A stretch of DNA of 64,000 nucleotides from the NCBI GenBank assembly GCA_964632995.1, contig CAZWDL010000019.1, positions 12,684 through 76,683 on the forward strand, read 5' to 3'. A program made the translations under genes and the position numbers. The stretch's first letter is position 1. Each line of letters opens with the position of its first letter. This document shows positions 34,568 through 44,520 of the stretch, piece by piece. The DNA comes from CAZWDL01 sp964632995 (lineage in GTDB: Bacteria > Bacteroidota > Bacteroidia > Chitinophagales > Saprospiraceae). The notes below the pieces were generated by a model, which was not told the DNA's origin, searched no databases, and saw only the letters and a program-made list of their open reading frames with translations.

Positions 34568-35731
34568 ATGCACTCAAGTACTATGAACGTAAGAGAACAA
34601 TTTCAGGAAAGGTTCGGGCAGGCTCCTGTTCAGGTCAATGCACCGGGGCGGATCAATCTGATCGGTGAACACACCGACTACAATGACGGATTTGTTTTGC
34701 CCGCCGCCATCGACCGGCGTATTGAGATGGCTGTGGGGCCCAACGGCAAAGCGGCGCACTGTCGCCTTTACGCTGCCGACCTGGGGGAGGCCCTGGAAAT
34801 TGATTTTGACGATATCCAGCCGCAGTCAAAACCCGGCTGGGCCAATTACATTCTGGGCGTGGTAGCGGAACTGCGTGCATCCGGCGCCCGGCTGGAAGGC
34901 TTCGATTGCCTGTTCGCCGGCAATATTCCGATCGGCGGCGGTTTGTCCTCTTCCGCCGCCCTGGAGAACGCTACGGCTGTCGGTCTGAATCAGCTTTTTG
35001 ATCTCGGCCTCAGCAAAGAGAAGTTGCTGCACCTCTCACAACGCGCCGAGCATCGCTATGCCGGCGTACAGTGCGGCATCATGGACCAGTTTGCGACTAT
35101 GATGGGAAAGGCCGGTCATGCCCTGCTGCTCGATTGCCGCACCCTGGATTATGAATACGTCCCGCTGGACCTGAAAGACCACGTGCTTGTGCTCTGCGAT
35201 ACCAATGTTTCTCACTCTCTGGCTGCCTCCGAATACAATACCCGGCGGAGAGAATGCGAAGAGGCGGTACGCCTGCTGCAACCGGCTTTTCCCAATTTGC
35301 GCGCCTTGCGAGACCTGACTACTGTAGGGCTTAAGGCAGAGCGAAACCGCATTTCCGAGCTGCTTTTTCGCCGGGCTCATCACGTCATCACGGAAAATGA
35401 ACGCGTACAGCTGGCGGTTGCCGCCCTGCGGGCCGGTGAGCTTTCCCGGCTAGGGGATCTGCTTTACCAATCACATGACAGCTTGCAGAATGATTATGAG
35501 GTAAGCTGTACGGAACTCGATTTTCTGGTCGATTTCACGCGCAGCCGCGACGAGGTGCTTGGCGCCCGCATGATGGGCGGTGGTTTCGGCGGCTCTACCC
35601 TCAACCTCGTGGAAAAAGATAAAGCCGAATATTTCCTCAAAGATATTGGGGAAGCTTACCAAAAAGAAATGGATCGGGAGATGGGACGCTACGTGGTCCG
35701 GGTAGGCGCCGGGGCGGGAATGGCGACCTGA
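34568..35731 (+). CDS. galK: Galactokinase
   Basis: Catalyses the ATP-dependent phosphorylation of alpha-D-galactose to galactose-1-phosphate, the first step of the Leloir pathway. The GHMP-kinase signature is complete: the galactose-binding motif GRINLIGEHTDYNDG at about residues 27-41, the ATP motif GGGLSSSAALENA near 123-135, and the C-terminal MMGGGFGGSTLNL loop. The length of 387 residues is normal. A second Met at residue 6 (34583) is a possible start. galE, galT and galM are not in the window. The neighbouring minus-strand SSS symporter may import the sugar (inference). Confidence 0.96.
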   Translation: MHSSTMNVREQFQERFGQAPVQVNAPGRINLIGEHTDYNDGFVLPAAIDRRIEMAVGPNGKAAHCRLYAADLGEALEIDFDDIQPQSKPGWANYILGVVAELRASGARLEGFDCLFAGNIPIGGGLSSSAALENATAVGLNQLFDLGLSKEKLLHLSQRAEHRYAGVQCGIMDQFATMMGKAGHALLLDCRTLDYEYVPLDLKDHVLVLCDTNVSHSLAASEYNTRRRECEEAVRLLQPAFPNLRALRDLTTVGLKAERNRISELLFRRAHHVITENERVQLAVAALRAGELSRLGDLLYQSHDSLQNDYEVSCTELDFLVDFTRSRDEVLGARMMGGGFGGSTLNLVEKDKAEYFLKDIGEAYQKEMDREMGRYVVRVGAGAGMAT

Positions 35732-35863
35732 TTCAGGGTGGTCCGTCAGGATTAGTGATGATAAGCCGGTAACGCTGCATATCATAACCAATCCTAATTA
35801 CACTTTTTGCGACGGTATCCCTCGGTGCTCAAAATGAATCCTTTGCCCCATTCTTCTCTTTTT

Positions 35864-37567
35864 TTACCAGAACAGCGCGTACAACAGGGCCACCACCAAC
35901 ATAATCACCGTAGCGCTGATGTTGAAAACGGGGCCGGTTTTAAACAGTTCCTTCTCGAGCCTCAGTCCTTTCTCATCCGGCTCGCCCTTACCTTCAATCT
36001 GGCTGATGAGCATGATGATACCAATGGAGAGGAGACAGGTGTAGAACATCTGCTGCAGGAAGGGAAGCGTAATAAACAACCCCTCCAATGCACTGCCTTC
36101 GGCCCAGCCGTTCGGTCCTACCTTGAAGTACATGGCGATGGGAATGGAGATGATCACGCCCCAGATAGCGGCATTATTCGTGGACCGCCGCCAGAACAGA
36201 CCAGTCAGGAAAACCGCAAGAATACCCGGACTGACGATTCCTGTATATTCCTGGATATATTGAAACACCTGCCCGAGATTGCCCAACTGAGGGGCGATGA
36301 GCACGGCGATGATCAGAGAGACCCCTACGGAAAGGCGTCCTACGGTAACCATAGCGCGTTCAGAAGCCCCTGGGTTTACATAAGGCTTATAGATATCCAT
36401 CGTGAAGATGGTCGCCGTTGAGTTCACCATGGAGGCCAGCGAGGAGACGATGGCGGCGGCCAGGGCGGCCAGCACCAGTCCTTTCAGCCCGGCAGGCACG
36501 AAATTGCTGATCAGCCAGGGCGCGGCGTTATCGTTGACAACGGTGCCCTCAGGGTTGACAAAGGTAGGATCGTGGGTGACGCCACGGATGAAGTTGCCTT
36601 CCGGGTCGGCATTCATGACATAGGCAATGATGCCCGGGATGACGACGATCAGCGGGATGAGCAGTTTCAGGAAAGCGGCGAAGGCGATGCCCCGCTGCGA
36701 TTCTTTCAGGCTTTTCGCGGCCAGCGTACGCTGTATGATGTACTGGTTAAAGCCCCAGTAGTACAGGTTGGCGACCCATAAGCCACCGATAAGGACGGCC
36801 AGTCCCGGCAAATCCCACCAGGCGTCGCGTCCGTTCGGGGTGATGATTTCTCCTTTGGAGACAATCATAGTGAATTTTTCGGGTACGGTTTCGTAAATAT
36901 GCCAGAATCCGTTGATGACCCCTCCCTCCGGCGTGACGGCGTTGAGGGCCAATACCGTGGTGATCAGACCGCCGAGAATAAGCAAGAATACCTGCACTAC
37001 ATCCGTCCAGGCCACGGCCGCCAGCCCGCCCCAGAGGGAATAGGAAGCGGCAAAGAGGGCCAGCCCCAGGATGCTAAACATGACGATGGATCCGTCACCG
37101 TAACCGAGAATGGTATCCAGGGCCGTCGCCCCCAGATACAGAACGGAAGTGAGGTTGACGAAAATATATAGCCCGATCCAGAATACAGCTAAAATGGTTT
37201 TCAGGTTGGTGCTGTAGCGCTGCTCGACGAATTCGGGGATGGTGTACAGTTTCTTGTCTATAAAAACCGGTAGGAAGAACTTGCCTACGATGAGCAGCGT
37301 AATGGCGGCCATCCACTCGTAAGAAGCGATGGCCAGCCCGATGGCGAAGCCGGAGCCGGACATGCCGATAAACTGCTCGGCGGAAATGTTGGCGGCAATC
37401 AGGGAAGCCCCAATCGCCCACCAGGGAAGGGATTTGCCGGCCAGAAAGTAATCTTCCGCCGTTTTTTCTTCTCCTTTTTTTGTCCTTGATACCCACAGCC
37501 CAATGGTAAGGATCAGGATTGCGTAACAGACAAAAATGACGTAATCGATGTAAGCAAAGCTTCCCAT
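35864..37567 (-). CDS. Sodium:solute symporter (SSS/SLC5 family), sugar-type
   Basis: A 567-residue integral membrane protein with about 14 transmembrane segments and the SLC5 sequence order: YIDYVIFVCYAILILTIGLWVSRTKK, AEDYFLAGKSLPWWAIGASLIAANISAEQFIGMSGSGF, GGLAAVAWTDVVQ and NQYIIQRTLAAKS. The QYIIQR stretch is typical of the vSGLT-like sugar and myo-inositol group. It should import a sugar with Na+. It converges with galK and shares its strand with a 64-residue membrane protein 95 bp upstream. Confidence 0.92.
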   Translation of the reverse strand: MGSFAYIDYVIFVCYAILILTIGLWVSRTKKGEEKTAEDYFLAGKSLPWWAIGASLIAANISAEQFIGMSGSGFAIGLAIASYEWMAAITLLIVGKFFLPVFIDKKLYTIPEFVEQRYSTNLKTILAVFWIGLYIFVNLTSVLYLGATALDTILGYGDGSIVMFSILGLALFAASYSLWGGLAAVAWTDVVQVFLLILGGLITTVLALNAVTPEGGVINGFWHIYETVPEKFTMIVSKGEIITPNGRDAWWDLPGLAVLIGGLWVANLYYWGFNQYIIQRTLAAKSLKESQRGIAFAAFLKLLIPLIVVIPGIIAYVMNADPEGNFIRGVTHDPTFVNPEGTVVNDNAAPWLISNFVPAGLKGLVLAALAAAIVSSLASMVNSTATIFTMDIYKPYVNPGASERAMVTVGRLSVGVSLIIAVLIAPQLGNLGQVFQYIQEYTGIVSPGILAVFLTGLFWRRSTNNAAIWGVIISIPIAMYFKVGPNGWAEGSALEGLFITLPFLQQMFYTCLLSIGIIMLISQIEGKGEPDEKGLRLEKELFKTGPVFNISATVIMLVVALLYALFW

Positions 37568-37662
37568 AATGCAGGTGGTTTTAGGTCTTGTCTGAGGTGG
37601 TTCTTCGATTTCAAGGCGGTAAAATAGTCATCCTGCACATTTTTTTTAAACGAAAGCCAAAT

Positions 37663-37857
37663 TTATTCTTGCTTTGGGGCGCCCGATTGTCGGGTCAGAT
37701 ACGGCGCCGCCGCAAACCAAAGGATCATCCCGATGGCCATAAACGTTTTGTGCTGCGATAAGGGGATGGCGCCGGTAAAGACAAATACCGAAGGCAGTAG
37801 CGTGAGCGCCAGACCGAGGGCGCCGAGTATCCAGATAAGGGTCGTTTTGATGGGCAT
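37663..37857 (-). CDS. Small two-helix membrane protein upstream of the symporter
   Basis: A 64-residue protein with two hydrophobic helices (about residues 7-28 and 37-52) and a polar tail. No named family is recognised. Small membrane proteins in this position next to SSS symporters occur in Bacteroidota, so it may be a subunit or chaperone. The ATG at 37857 and the hydrophobicity pattern support coding, but the size leaves doubt. Confidence 0.6.
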   Translation of the reverse strand: MPIKTTLIWILGALGLALTLLPSVFVFTGAIPLSQHKTFMAIGMILWFAAAPYLTRQSGAPKQE

Positions 37858-38407
37858 AATGGATTGTTGATTTTAATAAACGAATACCTATTGCTCAACT
37901 CTACTTTGTTTACTTAAAAGGGCAAATAACAAGTGCGCCACTATGTGCCCTGCGTTCCTATGTGTTTCATACTTCCTGGCCTATACGGTTATGCGCCATT
38001 TGGAATAACCACGAATTATTTTTTCAACGCTAATCAGCTTCGCGCTCCATTTTCTCTATCTTTCTGTCCCCAAGTCCTCCAGGGCTAACGCATCATAGTA
38101 AAAGTTAATCCGTTTTTTCAGGCAACAATTCAGATTGACGACTTTGGGGTACTTCTACAGTTTAATATTCGTCGGGTTACTGCCTTTTTTGAAAAAGCGG
38201 GATTCTTCGGTTCTGTGAGTCTTGGGAAAGATTGAAAAATAGAGTTTACAGTTTGGAACCGCAGAACAGCAGAACAGCAGAACCGTAGAAGTAACCGAAC
38301 ACCGCTGCTCCCCCCGACCCTATATGGTATGTTTTCTGCTCATGTAACACATGGTGAATTGTCATTATGCGTTAGCCTTGCCAAGTCCCCCCCTGTCCCA
38401 AGTATCC
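37858..38407. other. 550-bp interval without a recognisable gene
   Basis: It lies between two minus-strand transporter genes. Nothing coding was identified. A short 9-base tandem motif (GCAGAACA) appears about three times near 38265-38285. The promoter of the small membrane protein and symporter should be in its left part. Confidence 0.45.
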
Positions 38408-39859
38408 CTAAGAAACAGCCAGTCCTTTATCCTTTTTACGCTCTCCGGCAGGCGAAGTCTGCCGTTCTCCTCGTCGCTGCCACCACCAGCTCAGGCCGAT
38501 ATAGGCCAGGGAAGCGACGAACCAGCCCGGTAATCCGAGGAAAAAGATTTCCAGACCGGTCACGCGGTTGAGGAGGAAGGCGAAAACGAGGGTCAGCACC
38601 CAGGTAACTCCGGCAGCCCAGTTGAATTTGATACCGGTCTTCTCAGCATAGTCGCTGCGTAGTCCCAGGCGGGGCAAGAGGTGAAAGTCTATAAAAATGA
38701 CGGCGCCCATAGGCATGAGAATAAGTCCGTAGAGGGCGACGAAGTCAAGCAGGCGCATAACCAGTGCGGGGAAGCAGGCCGCCGTGGTGGTGATGAGGCC
38801 GACTACCAGCGTCACGCGCCAGGTTTTCCACTTCGGATAGAGTGCCTGCAGCGCCAGCCCTGCCCGGTAGATAGTGGGATTAGCTGTTGTCCAGCCCGCG
38901 ATGATGACGCAGATGGCGCCGGCGATGCCGGCCGCGTAATAGGCGATGGGGCCAGGCGCGAACTCCAGGCTGTTTTGGCTTTGCTGCAGAAACACCGCAT
39001 AAAGAATGCCGGAGGCCACCCAGGCGATGTAGTGCCCGACGTACATACCCGCGGCCGAGGAAAAGCCATGCTGCCATTTTTTGGCATAGCGGAAAATCGA
39101 TAAATCCGCCATCCCGATGTGCATGGCCATGTTGCAGAACCAAGCGAAAAACAGGACGTGCCAGAAGGTAAACTTCGACTGCCCGGCCAGTGGCTCGCCG
39201 GTCCAGATGCTGGTCTGAGCAACCTCCCAGAAATCCGCGGGCTTATGTACACCTAGCTGGGGCAGCACCGCCAGCGCTGCCGCTACGAAGACAAGGATCA
39301 GCCAGGGCGCCGCAATGTTGGCAAAACGCGCTACCTGTTCGTAGCCCAGCATGGCGATCAGCGTGGTGATCGCCCCGATGACGAAGACAGCCAGCACCCA
39401 GCCTGGGCTCTGCGGAAGCCAATCGGTAAGTTCCGCCATCCGCATATTGAAGGGGATGCCGATCGCCGTAGCGGCTACGGCGATCATCGATCCGGCCAGA
39501 AAGCAGAACATCAGTGCGTTGACGAGATTATAGATCAGGGTCAGCCGCTTGCCGCAAATCTTTTCCAGCTTGTAATAAAGGGTAATACGCTCCTCGACAG
39601 CGATGGGCGCACAGATAAGGGCCCAGCTCAACACCGCCAGCAGGTTGCCGAAAAGCAGTCCCCAGAGCAGATCCCCGGCCGCTACACCGTGCGCGACAAA
39701 TAAAGGACCGATCACGAATTCCGTGCCGGCCGTATGTTCCCCGGCGTACATGCCGATAAAACTGCGCAAGCCTTTTTGCTTGCTTTCCGGTACAGGGCTG
39801 CGTTCGAATTCCTCCACCGCGTCAAGGCGGTCGGATAGTTGTTGCTTAAACCAATTCAT
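38408..39859 (-). CDS. NCS1-type (purine/cytosine-like) permease
   Basis: About 483 residues with 12 or so transmembrane helices, resembling the nucleobase:cation symporter-1 group: ERSPVPESKQKGLRSFIGMYAGEHTAGTEFVIGPLFV at the N-terminus is followed by a GxxxxN-type helix and FNMRMAELTDW. A soluble Arg-rich tail ends the protein. The frame starts at 39943, but the 28-residue leader lacks support and ATG 39859 (MNWFKQQLSD) precedes a typical cytoplasmic N-terminus. The substrate may be a nucleobase, a vitamin or a hydantoin. Neither neighbour suggests a pathway. Confidence 0.8.
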   Translation of the reverse strand: MNWFKQQLSDRLDAVEEFERSPVPESKQKGLRSFIGMYAGEHTAGTEFVIGPLFVAHGVAAGDLLWGLLFGNLLAVLSWALICAPIAVEERITLYYKLEKICGKRLTLIYNLVNALMFCFLAGSMIAVAATAIGIPFNMRMAELTDWLPQSPGWVLAVFVIGAITTLIAMLGYEQVARFANIAAPWLILVFVAAALAVLPQLGVHKPADFWEVAQTSIWTGEPLAGQSKFTFWHVLFFAWFCNMAMHIGMADLSIFRYAKKWQHGFSSAAGMYVGHYIAWVASGILYAVFLQQSQNSLEFAPGPIAYYAAGIAGAICVIIAGWTTANPTIYRAGLALQALYPKWKTWRVTLVVGLITTTAACFPALVMRLLDFVALYGLILMPMGAVIFIDFHLLPRLGLRSDYAEKTGIKFNWAAGVTWVLTLVFAFLLNRVTGLEIFFLGLPGWFVASLAYIGLSWWWQRRGERQTSPAGERKKDKGLAVS

Positions 39860-40147
39860 GAGCTTAGGTGCTTTCTGGAAAAACTGTCTCAGTGTTAAAT
39901 ATAAGTAAAGAAAGGTATTTCTAATACTCGGCTGCTCCGTCATGGCCCATCCTGGTAGCGAATTCTAGGCTTCCTTCCCAGCTATCCTTCGGTTGCTCGC
40001 GTAAATCCCATGGAATTCGCAAGTCGTCTATTCCACGGGGTAGATGTTCTGCGGTTCTTCTTTTTTCCTTTCCATCTAGATTCCGACTCCCATTTTTCCC
40101 GATAATCCACTAACTTCCTGGAATAGACAAAAAACACCATCTACCTA

Positions 40148-41917
40148 ATGCGACCAGTTCACTTTTTACCGCTTCTGATTCTTCTACTGCCGGCCTGTCA
40201 GTCCGAGCAACCGACAAACCGCAGTTCTGATCCTCCCAATATCCTGCTCATCATGACTGACGATCAGGGCTGGGGTGACCTTTCCCTTCATGGCAATCCG
40301 GTGCTGGAGACACCGGTCCTGGACAGCTTTGCCCGGCAGAGTGTCCGCTTTCGGCGCTTCTACGTCAGCCCTGTTTGCGCGCCTACGCGCGCCAGTCTGC
40401 TGACCGGTCGCTATCACCTTCGCACGGGAACCTCCTGGGTGACCCACCGCAAGGAAGCTATGCGCAGCGAGGAGGCTACTATTGCGGAGTTCCTGCAAAC
40501 CAAGGGCTACCGGAATGGCCTCTTCGGCAAATGGCACAACGGCTCCCAGTATCCTAATGATCCGTTGGGACAGGGTTTCGACGAGTTTTTCGGTTTCGCC
40601 GCCGGCCACTGGAATAATTATTTCGATACCAGGCTGATGCACAATCAAGACACCGTAAAAACAGAGGGATATATCACCGATGTACTCACTGACCGGGCGA
40701 TACAATTCATGAAAGAAAACCGCAAGCAACCCTTTTTTTGCTACATACCTTACAATGCACCCCACAGCCCCTTCCAGGTACCTGACCGGTATTTCGACAA
40801 ATACAAGGACATGGGCCTGGACGATAAAAATGCGTCGGTGTACGGCATGTGTGAGAATATTGATGATAATGTCGGCCGGCTTTTGCAGACCTTGGAGGAA
40901 TTGGAACTATCGGAACACACCATCGTCCTCTTTCTCACTGATAACGGCCCCAACGGCGACCGTTACAACGGCGGCATGAAGGGCCGCAAGGCACAACTCG
41001 ATGAGGGCGGCGTCCGTGTTCCCTGCTTCATCCGCTGGCCGGGGCATCTGTCCGCTGGCCGGGAGGTAGCGGAACTGGCTGCCCACATCGACCTATTACC
41101 CACCCTGATGGATCTGGCCGGTTTGTCCTTCACCCCGGTAAAACCGCTGGATGGCCACAGCCTGGTTCCCCTGATGACCCAGGACAATCCTTCCTGGAAA
41201 GAACGCTCCATCTTCAACGTACTGACCGACGGAAAGCTGCGCCTGTTTCCCGGAGCCGTTCGCACTCCTGTATACCGGCTGGTGATCGACCGTCAGAACC
41301 AGACACATTTGTATCATATGCTGAAAGACCCCGGACAAAAGAACGACCTGGTGGAAACGGAACCGGTACTGGCGGATTCTCTGCGCCGGGTTTACGAAGC
41401 CTGGTTTGCTGAAGTAACGCAGGACGGTATAGAACCGCCATCTATTCCTGTCGGTTATCCGCAGGCGCCGGTGACGGAGCTGCCCGCCCCTGAAGCCTCC
41501 CTTTACGGTGATATTCAATTCGAAGGCGGTATGGGCTGGGCTAATGACTACATCGTCAACTGGCAGTCGCCCGCCGATTCCGCCGTATGGAGCATCCTGC
41601 CCGCCGAACCGGGTAGTTATGAGCTAGGCGTTTCTTACACTTGTACCGATGCAGCGGTCGGCGCCTCCCTGCTCGCTCACCTCGACAGCAATACCATCCG
41701 GCGGGTCATCGCCGAGCCTTATGATCCTGATCCCCTGACCAGCCCGGACCGGGTAGAAAGGGGGGAGGTCTATGAAAAAGAATGGAACTACCTGCAACTC
41801 GGCGCCGTGCGCCTGCGCCGGGGCCGCCATCACCTTAGCCTCAGCATCGACCGGCAGCTGCCGGCAGATGCCCTGGAGGTGAAAGCAGTGTGGCTGAAGC
41901 GGAGAACGGCGCACTAG
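40148..41917 (+). CDS. Type I sulfatase (lipoprotein) with C-terminal accessory domain
   Basis: A formylglycine-dependent sulfatase of 589 residues. The C-x-P-x-R activation motif is C77-A-P-T-R81, followed by ASLLTGRY; metal ligands are in IMTDDQGWGD (residues 35-44) and FLTDNGPNGD. The signal peptide ends in the lipobox LLPAC, giving lipidated Cys17. After residue ~455 an extra beta-rich domain of about 130 residues (SLYGDIQFEGGMGW to LKRR) looks like a carbohydrate-binding module. It should remove sulfate esters from an extracellular polysaccharide. An anaerobic or aerobic maturase gene is not in the window. A GC hairpin follows the stop. Confidence 0.93.
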   Translation: MRPVHFLPLLILLLPACQSEQPTNRSSDPPNILLIMTDDQGWGDLSLHGNPVLETPVLDSFARQSVRFRRFYVSPVCAPTRASLLTGRYHLRTGTSWVTHRKEAMRSEEATIAEFLQTKGYRNGLFGKWHNGSQYPNDPLGQGFDEFFGFAAGHWNNYFDTRLMHNQDTVKTEGYITDVLTDRAIQFMKENRKQPFFCYIPYNAPHSPFQVPDRYFDKYKDMGLDDKNASVYGMCENIDDNVGRLLQTLEELELSEHTIVLFLTDNGPNGDRYNGGMKGRKAQLDEGGVRVPCFIRWPGHLSAGREVAELAAHIDLLPTLMDLAGLSFTPVKPLDGHSLVPLMTQDNPSWKERSIFNVLTDGKLRLFPGAVRTPVYRLVIDRQNQTHLYHMLKDPGQKNDLVETEPVLADSLRRVYEAWFAEVTQDGIEPPSIPVGYPQAPVTELPAPEASLYGDIQFEGGMGWANDYIVNWQSPADSAVWSILPAEPGSYELGVSYTCTDAAVGASLLAHLDSNTIRRVIAEPYDPDPLTSPDRVERGEVYEKEWNYLQLGAVRLRRGRHHLSLSIDRQLPADALEVKAVWLKRRTAH

Positions 41918-41930
41918 TGCCGAAGCCACT

Positions 41931-41955
41931 AGGGTGCGCCTTCCCGGCGCGCCCT
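41931..41955. terminator. GC hairpin repeat after sulfatase 1
   Basis: AGGGTGCGCC (41931-41940) pairs with GGCGCGCCCT (41946-41955) around TTCCC. The same core (GCGCxTTCCCGGCGCGCC, then CGGCTTA-like sequence) recurs at 63784-63807 after the adhesin gene. Confidence 0.5.
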
Positions 41956-42143
41956 GGCTTACTCAAGCAGCGAAAGACTTTGCGCCCTCAGTGAGCTCCG
42001 CGTGATGCCCAATTCACGCTTTCGCGAAAACGAAAACTGCTTTGTGCCCTCTGATGTCCGAAGTCTAAATTCTTTTTACCTTTAGACTCTCATTATACGC
42101 CATAGGCTATGCGCTCTGCGCCACACGCTAAACTCCTCGGCAC

Positions 42144-42899
42144 ATGACCACCGAAACCCTGCGCCAACACTGGTCGGAAGGCAAGACCAGCTACAATATT
42201 TTCCTCACCATCCCCAGTCCCTGGACAGCTGAGCTGATCACGCACTCCGGCTGGGAGACCTTCACCATCGATATGCAGCACGGGCTGATGACTTTTGACA
42301 CTACGCTCGCCATGCTGCAGGCCGCGGCTCCGACCGGCGCCACGCCCTTCATTCGCCTGCCCTGGAACGATCCCGCGATCACCATGAAAGTGCTCGATGC
42401 GGGCGCCGCCGGCGTCATCTGCCCGATGATCAATACGGCCGAAGATGTAGAGCGTTTCGTCGCCGCCTGCTACTATCCCCCTATGGGCTATCGCAGCTTC
42501 GGCCCCATCCGCGCCAAACACTACACAGAAGGCAATTATTTCGCGGAAGCCAATGACCAGGTGCTGACCTTCGCCATGATCGAAACCGCCGACGCAGTGG
42601 CCAACCTCGAAAAGATCGCCGCCGTCCGCGGCCTCGACGGCCTCTTCATCGGCCCCTTCGACCTCAGCGTCAGCCTCGGCCTCGACCGCATCGCCGACTT
42701 TGCGGACCCCGGCCTGAATGAAGTCTTCCAACGCGTACTCGAACGCTGCGCGGAACACGACCTGTTCTCCGGTGTATTTACTACCAAAGTGGAGGATGCC
42801 AAAAAGGTCGCGGAGATGGGCTTCAACCTGGTTACATGCGGGGATGATTCCAGTATTCTGGAGCAGGCGGTGAAGGGGAGGAGGAAGGCGTTGGGGTAG
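42144..42899 (+). CDS. HpcH/HpaI-family aldolase
   Basis: A class II pyruvate-dependent aldolase of 251 residues, similar to 2-dehydro-3-deoxy-glucarate and 4-hydroxy-2-oxo-heptanedioate aldolases. The signature TIDMQHG (residues 41-47) carries the catalytic His. FIRLPWND and GAAGVICPMINTAEDV follow, and the metal site is the Glu in MIETADAV with the Asp in FIGPFDLSVSLG. It should cleave a 2-keto-3-deoxy sugar acid into pyruvate and an aldehyde. The position downstream of a sulfatase suggests a final step in sugar-acid breakdown (inference). It converges on oxyR. Confidence 0.92.
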   Translation: MTTETLRQHWSEGKTSYNIFLTIPSPWTAELITHSGWETFTIDMQHGLMTFDTTLAMLQAAAPTGATPFIRLPWNDPAITMKVLDAGAAGVICPMINTAEDVERFVAACYYPPMGYRSFGPIRAKHYTEGNYFAEANDQVLTFAMIETADAVANLEKIAAVRGLDGLFIGPFDLSVSLGLDRIADFADPGLNEVFQRVLERCAEHDLFSGVFTTKVEDAKKVAEMGFNLVTCGDDSSILEQAVKGRRKALG

Positions 42900-42912
42900 G
42901 TGCTGAATGCTG

Positions 42913-42954
42913 CCCGACTACGCCCTTCGACCAACGGAGCTTTAGCGTAGTGGG
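42913..42954. terminator. Hairpin between the aldolase gene and oxyR
   Basis: CCCGACTACGC (42913-42923) pairs with GCGTAGTGGG (42945-42954) apart from one bulged base. It lies 14 bp after the aldolase stop. A nearby CGTCGGG may offer a second pairing. No T-run follows. Confidence 0.4.
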
Positions 42955-43168
42955 TAAGGCTTCGTCGGGTAAAAATGCTGGATGCCTGGTTTCATCCTGT
43001 AGGAAGCGCGAAACTGAGAAGAGGTGGAATTGACAAGCGAAGGCCGATGAGTTTTGATTTAACCCGGAATATTCATGGTAAGTCCATGAGTAATGACGAC
43101 AAATAATCGAAAATCATTGATTTTCAAATATTTGCGCCGGGGTTACGATGAATCAAGCACCTAAGCCT

Positions 43169-44104
43169 TCATTTTTCTTGCTGTATCGACAAGGCCTTAA
43201 AACTTTCCGGCTGCTCTTTTAACTCCTTCGGAATTACCGCCTGCACCTGTTCGAAGAGTAGCTTGATGAGCTGCTGCTTGAAGTAATCGCGGTGAGTCAC
43301 TAAGCTTACCTCCCGTACCGGAATGGGCGGGGCAAAGCGGCGGAGCTTGGCCCGCTCTCCGGCGTTGAATTGCAAGGTGGCCAGCTGCGGCAGGATAGTG
43401 ATGCCGTTTTGGGTTTCCACCAAACGCTTGAGCGTTTCTATGCTGCCCACTGCATATTCGAATGAGGGATTACTCTGCTTCCACAGTTCGCAAAGATTGG
43501 CGATCTGGGTGTGAAAGCAGTGGCCCTCTTCCAGCAGCCACAGCTTATCCGGATCGATATCTTCAGGTAGCAGGTACTCTTTTTTATATTCGCTGGAAGA
43601 ATAGACCAGAAAAGGCTCGTAAAAGAGCACGTATTCCTTCATGGCGGACTGCTGTAAGGGCGTGACCAGGATAGCGGCATCGAGCCGGTCCGATTTGAGT
43701 CTGCTGATGATGTCTTCCGTAGTATGTTCCGAAATCTTGAGTTTGACGCCCGGATATTTTTGGATAAATTTTTTTAAAAATAAAGGCACCAGGTAGGGGG
43801 CTAGCGTAGGAATGATACCCAGACGGAGTTCGCCCGCTACCACCTCGCGATGATCTTGCACCTCTTCTTTTAGCCGACTCACCTCCCGTAAAATTCGCCT
43901 GGCCTGGGGGATCATCGTCTCGCCGATTTCGGTAGGCACCACGGGTTTCTTACTGCGGTCGAATATTTTCACCTGAAGCTCTTCCTCCAATTTCTGTAAC
44001 ATCGCGCTCAGGGTCGGCTGCGAAACGAAACAGGCCTTGGCCGCCCGCCCGAAATGCCGGTGCGTATCGATAGCGACGATGTATTCCAATTGCTGCAAAG
44101 TCAT
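43169..44104 (-). CDS. oxyR: OxyR hydrogen-peroxide sensor, LysR family
   Basis: A LysR-type activator of 311 residues. The N-terminal winged helix-turn-helix contains LEYIVAIDTHRHFGRAAKACFVSQPTLSAMLQKLE. The C-terminal sensor has GHCFHTQIANLC, with Cys196 and Cys205 nine positions apart exactly as the redox pair Cys199/Cys208 of E. coli OxyR, followed by SIETLKRLVETQNGITILPQLA. It should form an intramolecular disulfide on peroxide exposure and switch on antioxidant genes. No catalase, ahpC or dps gene lies beside it. Its own promoter region faces the 728-bp repeat-rich interval. Confidence 0.93.
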   Translation of the reverse strand: MTLQQLEYIVAIDTHRHFGRAAKACFVSQPTLSAMLQKLEEELQVKIFDRSKKPVVPTEIGETMIPQARRILREVSRLKEEVQDHREVVAGELRLGIIPTLAPYLVPLFLKKFIQKYPGVKLKISEHTTEDIISRLKSDRLDAAILVTPLQQSAMKEYVLFYEPFLVYSSSEYKKEYLLPEDIDPDKLWLLEEGHCFHTQIANLCELWKQSNPSFEYAVGSIETLKRLVETQNGITILPQLATLQFNAGERAKLRRFAPPIPVREVSLVTHRDYFKQQLIKLLFEQVQAVIPKELKEQPESFKALSIQQEK

Positions 44105-44362
44105 AATTGATAGGTTTTACCTATGCAAATATAGAAAAAATTGGTTTGATCTATTTGTATCCCGACGACGGACGCTCCGGAGAATGATCGACTTGGCCGG
44201 CATAATAAAAAATATTCTTGCCTCCGGGCATCATCTGCCGGTAACTCGCTTGATCAGAGCCTTCTGGAAGTTTGTCGGATAAGGTGAGCACTAAATCGAT
44301 TAGACCGGATTATTCACCATCCTGGCTTCGCCGGGAAAGGTCTTACAAAGAGCCACAGATAA

Positions 44363-44410
44363 CACGGATTTTCACGGATCTTCTTAAATTATAATCTGTG
44401 AAAATCCGTG
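44363..44410. repeat. Inverted repeat CACGGATTTTCAC/GTGAAAATCCGTG
   Basis: A perfect 13-base inverted repeat with arms at 44363-44375 and 44398-44410, flanked by partly matching CCACAGATAA. It resembles intergenic repeats common in Bacteroidota. Confidence 0.65.
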
Positions 44411-44520
44411 GCAGAACAAAAATAACACCGCGTAGCGGCGAGACTGAATAGTTACTCGATTAGCCGTCCCATGAAAAGCTTTTGGTTGATCCGGCCAACA
44501 GTTAAAAACCAATAGCTAAT

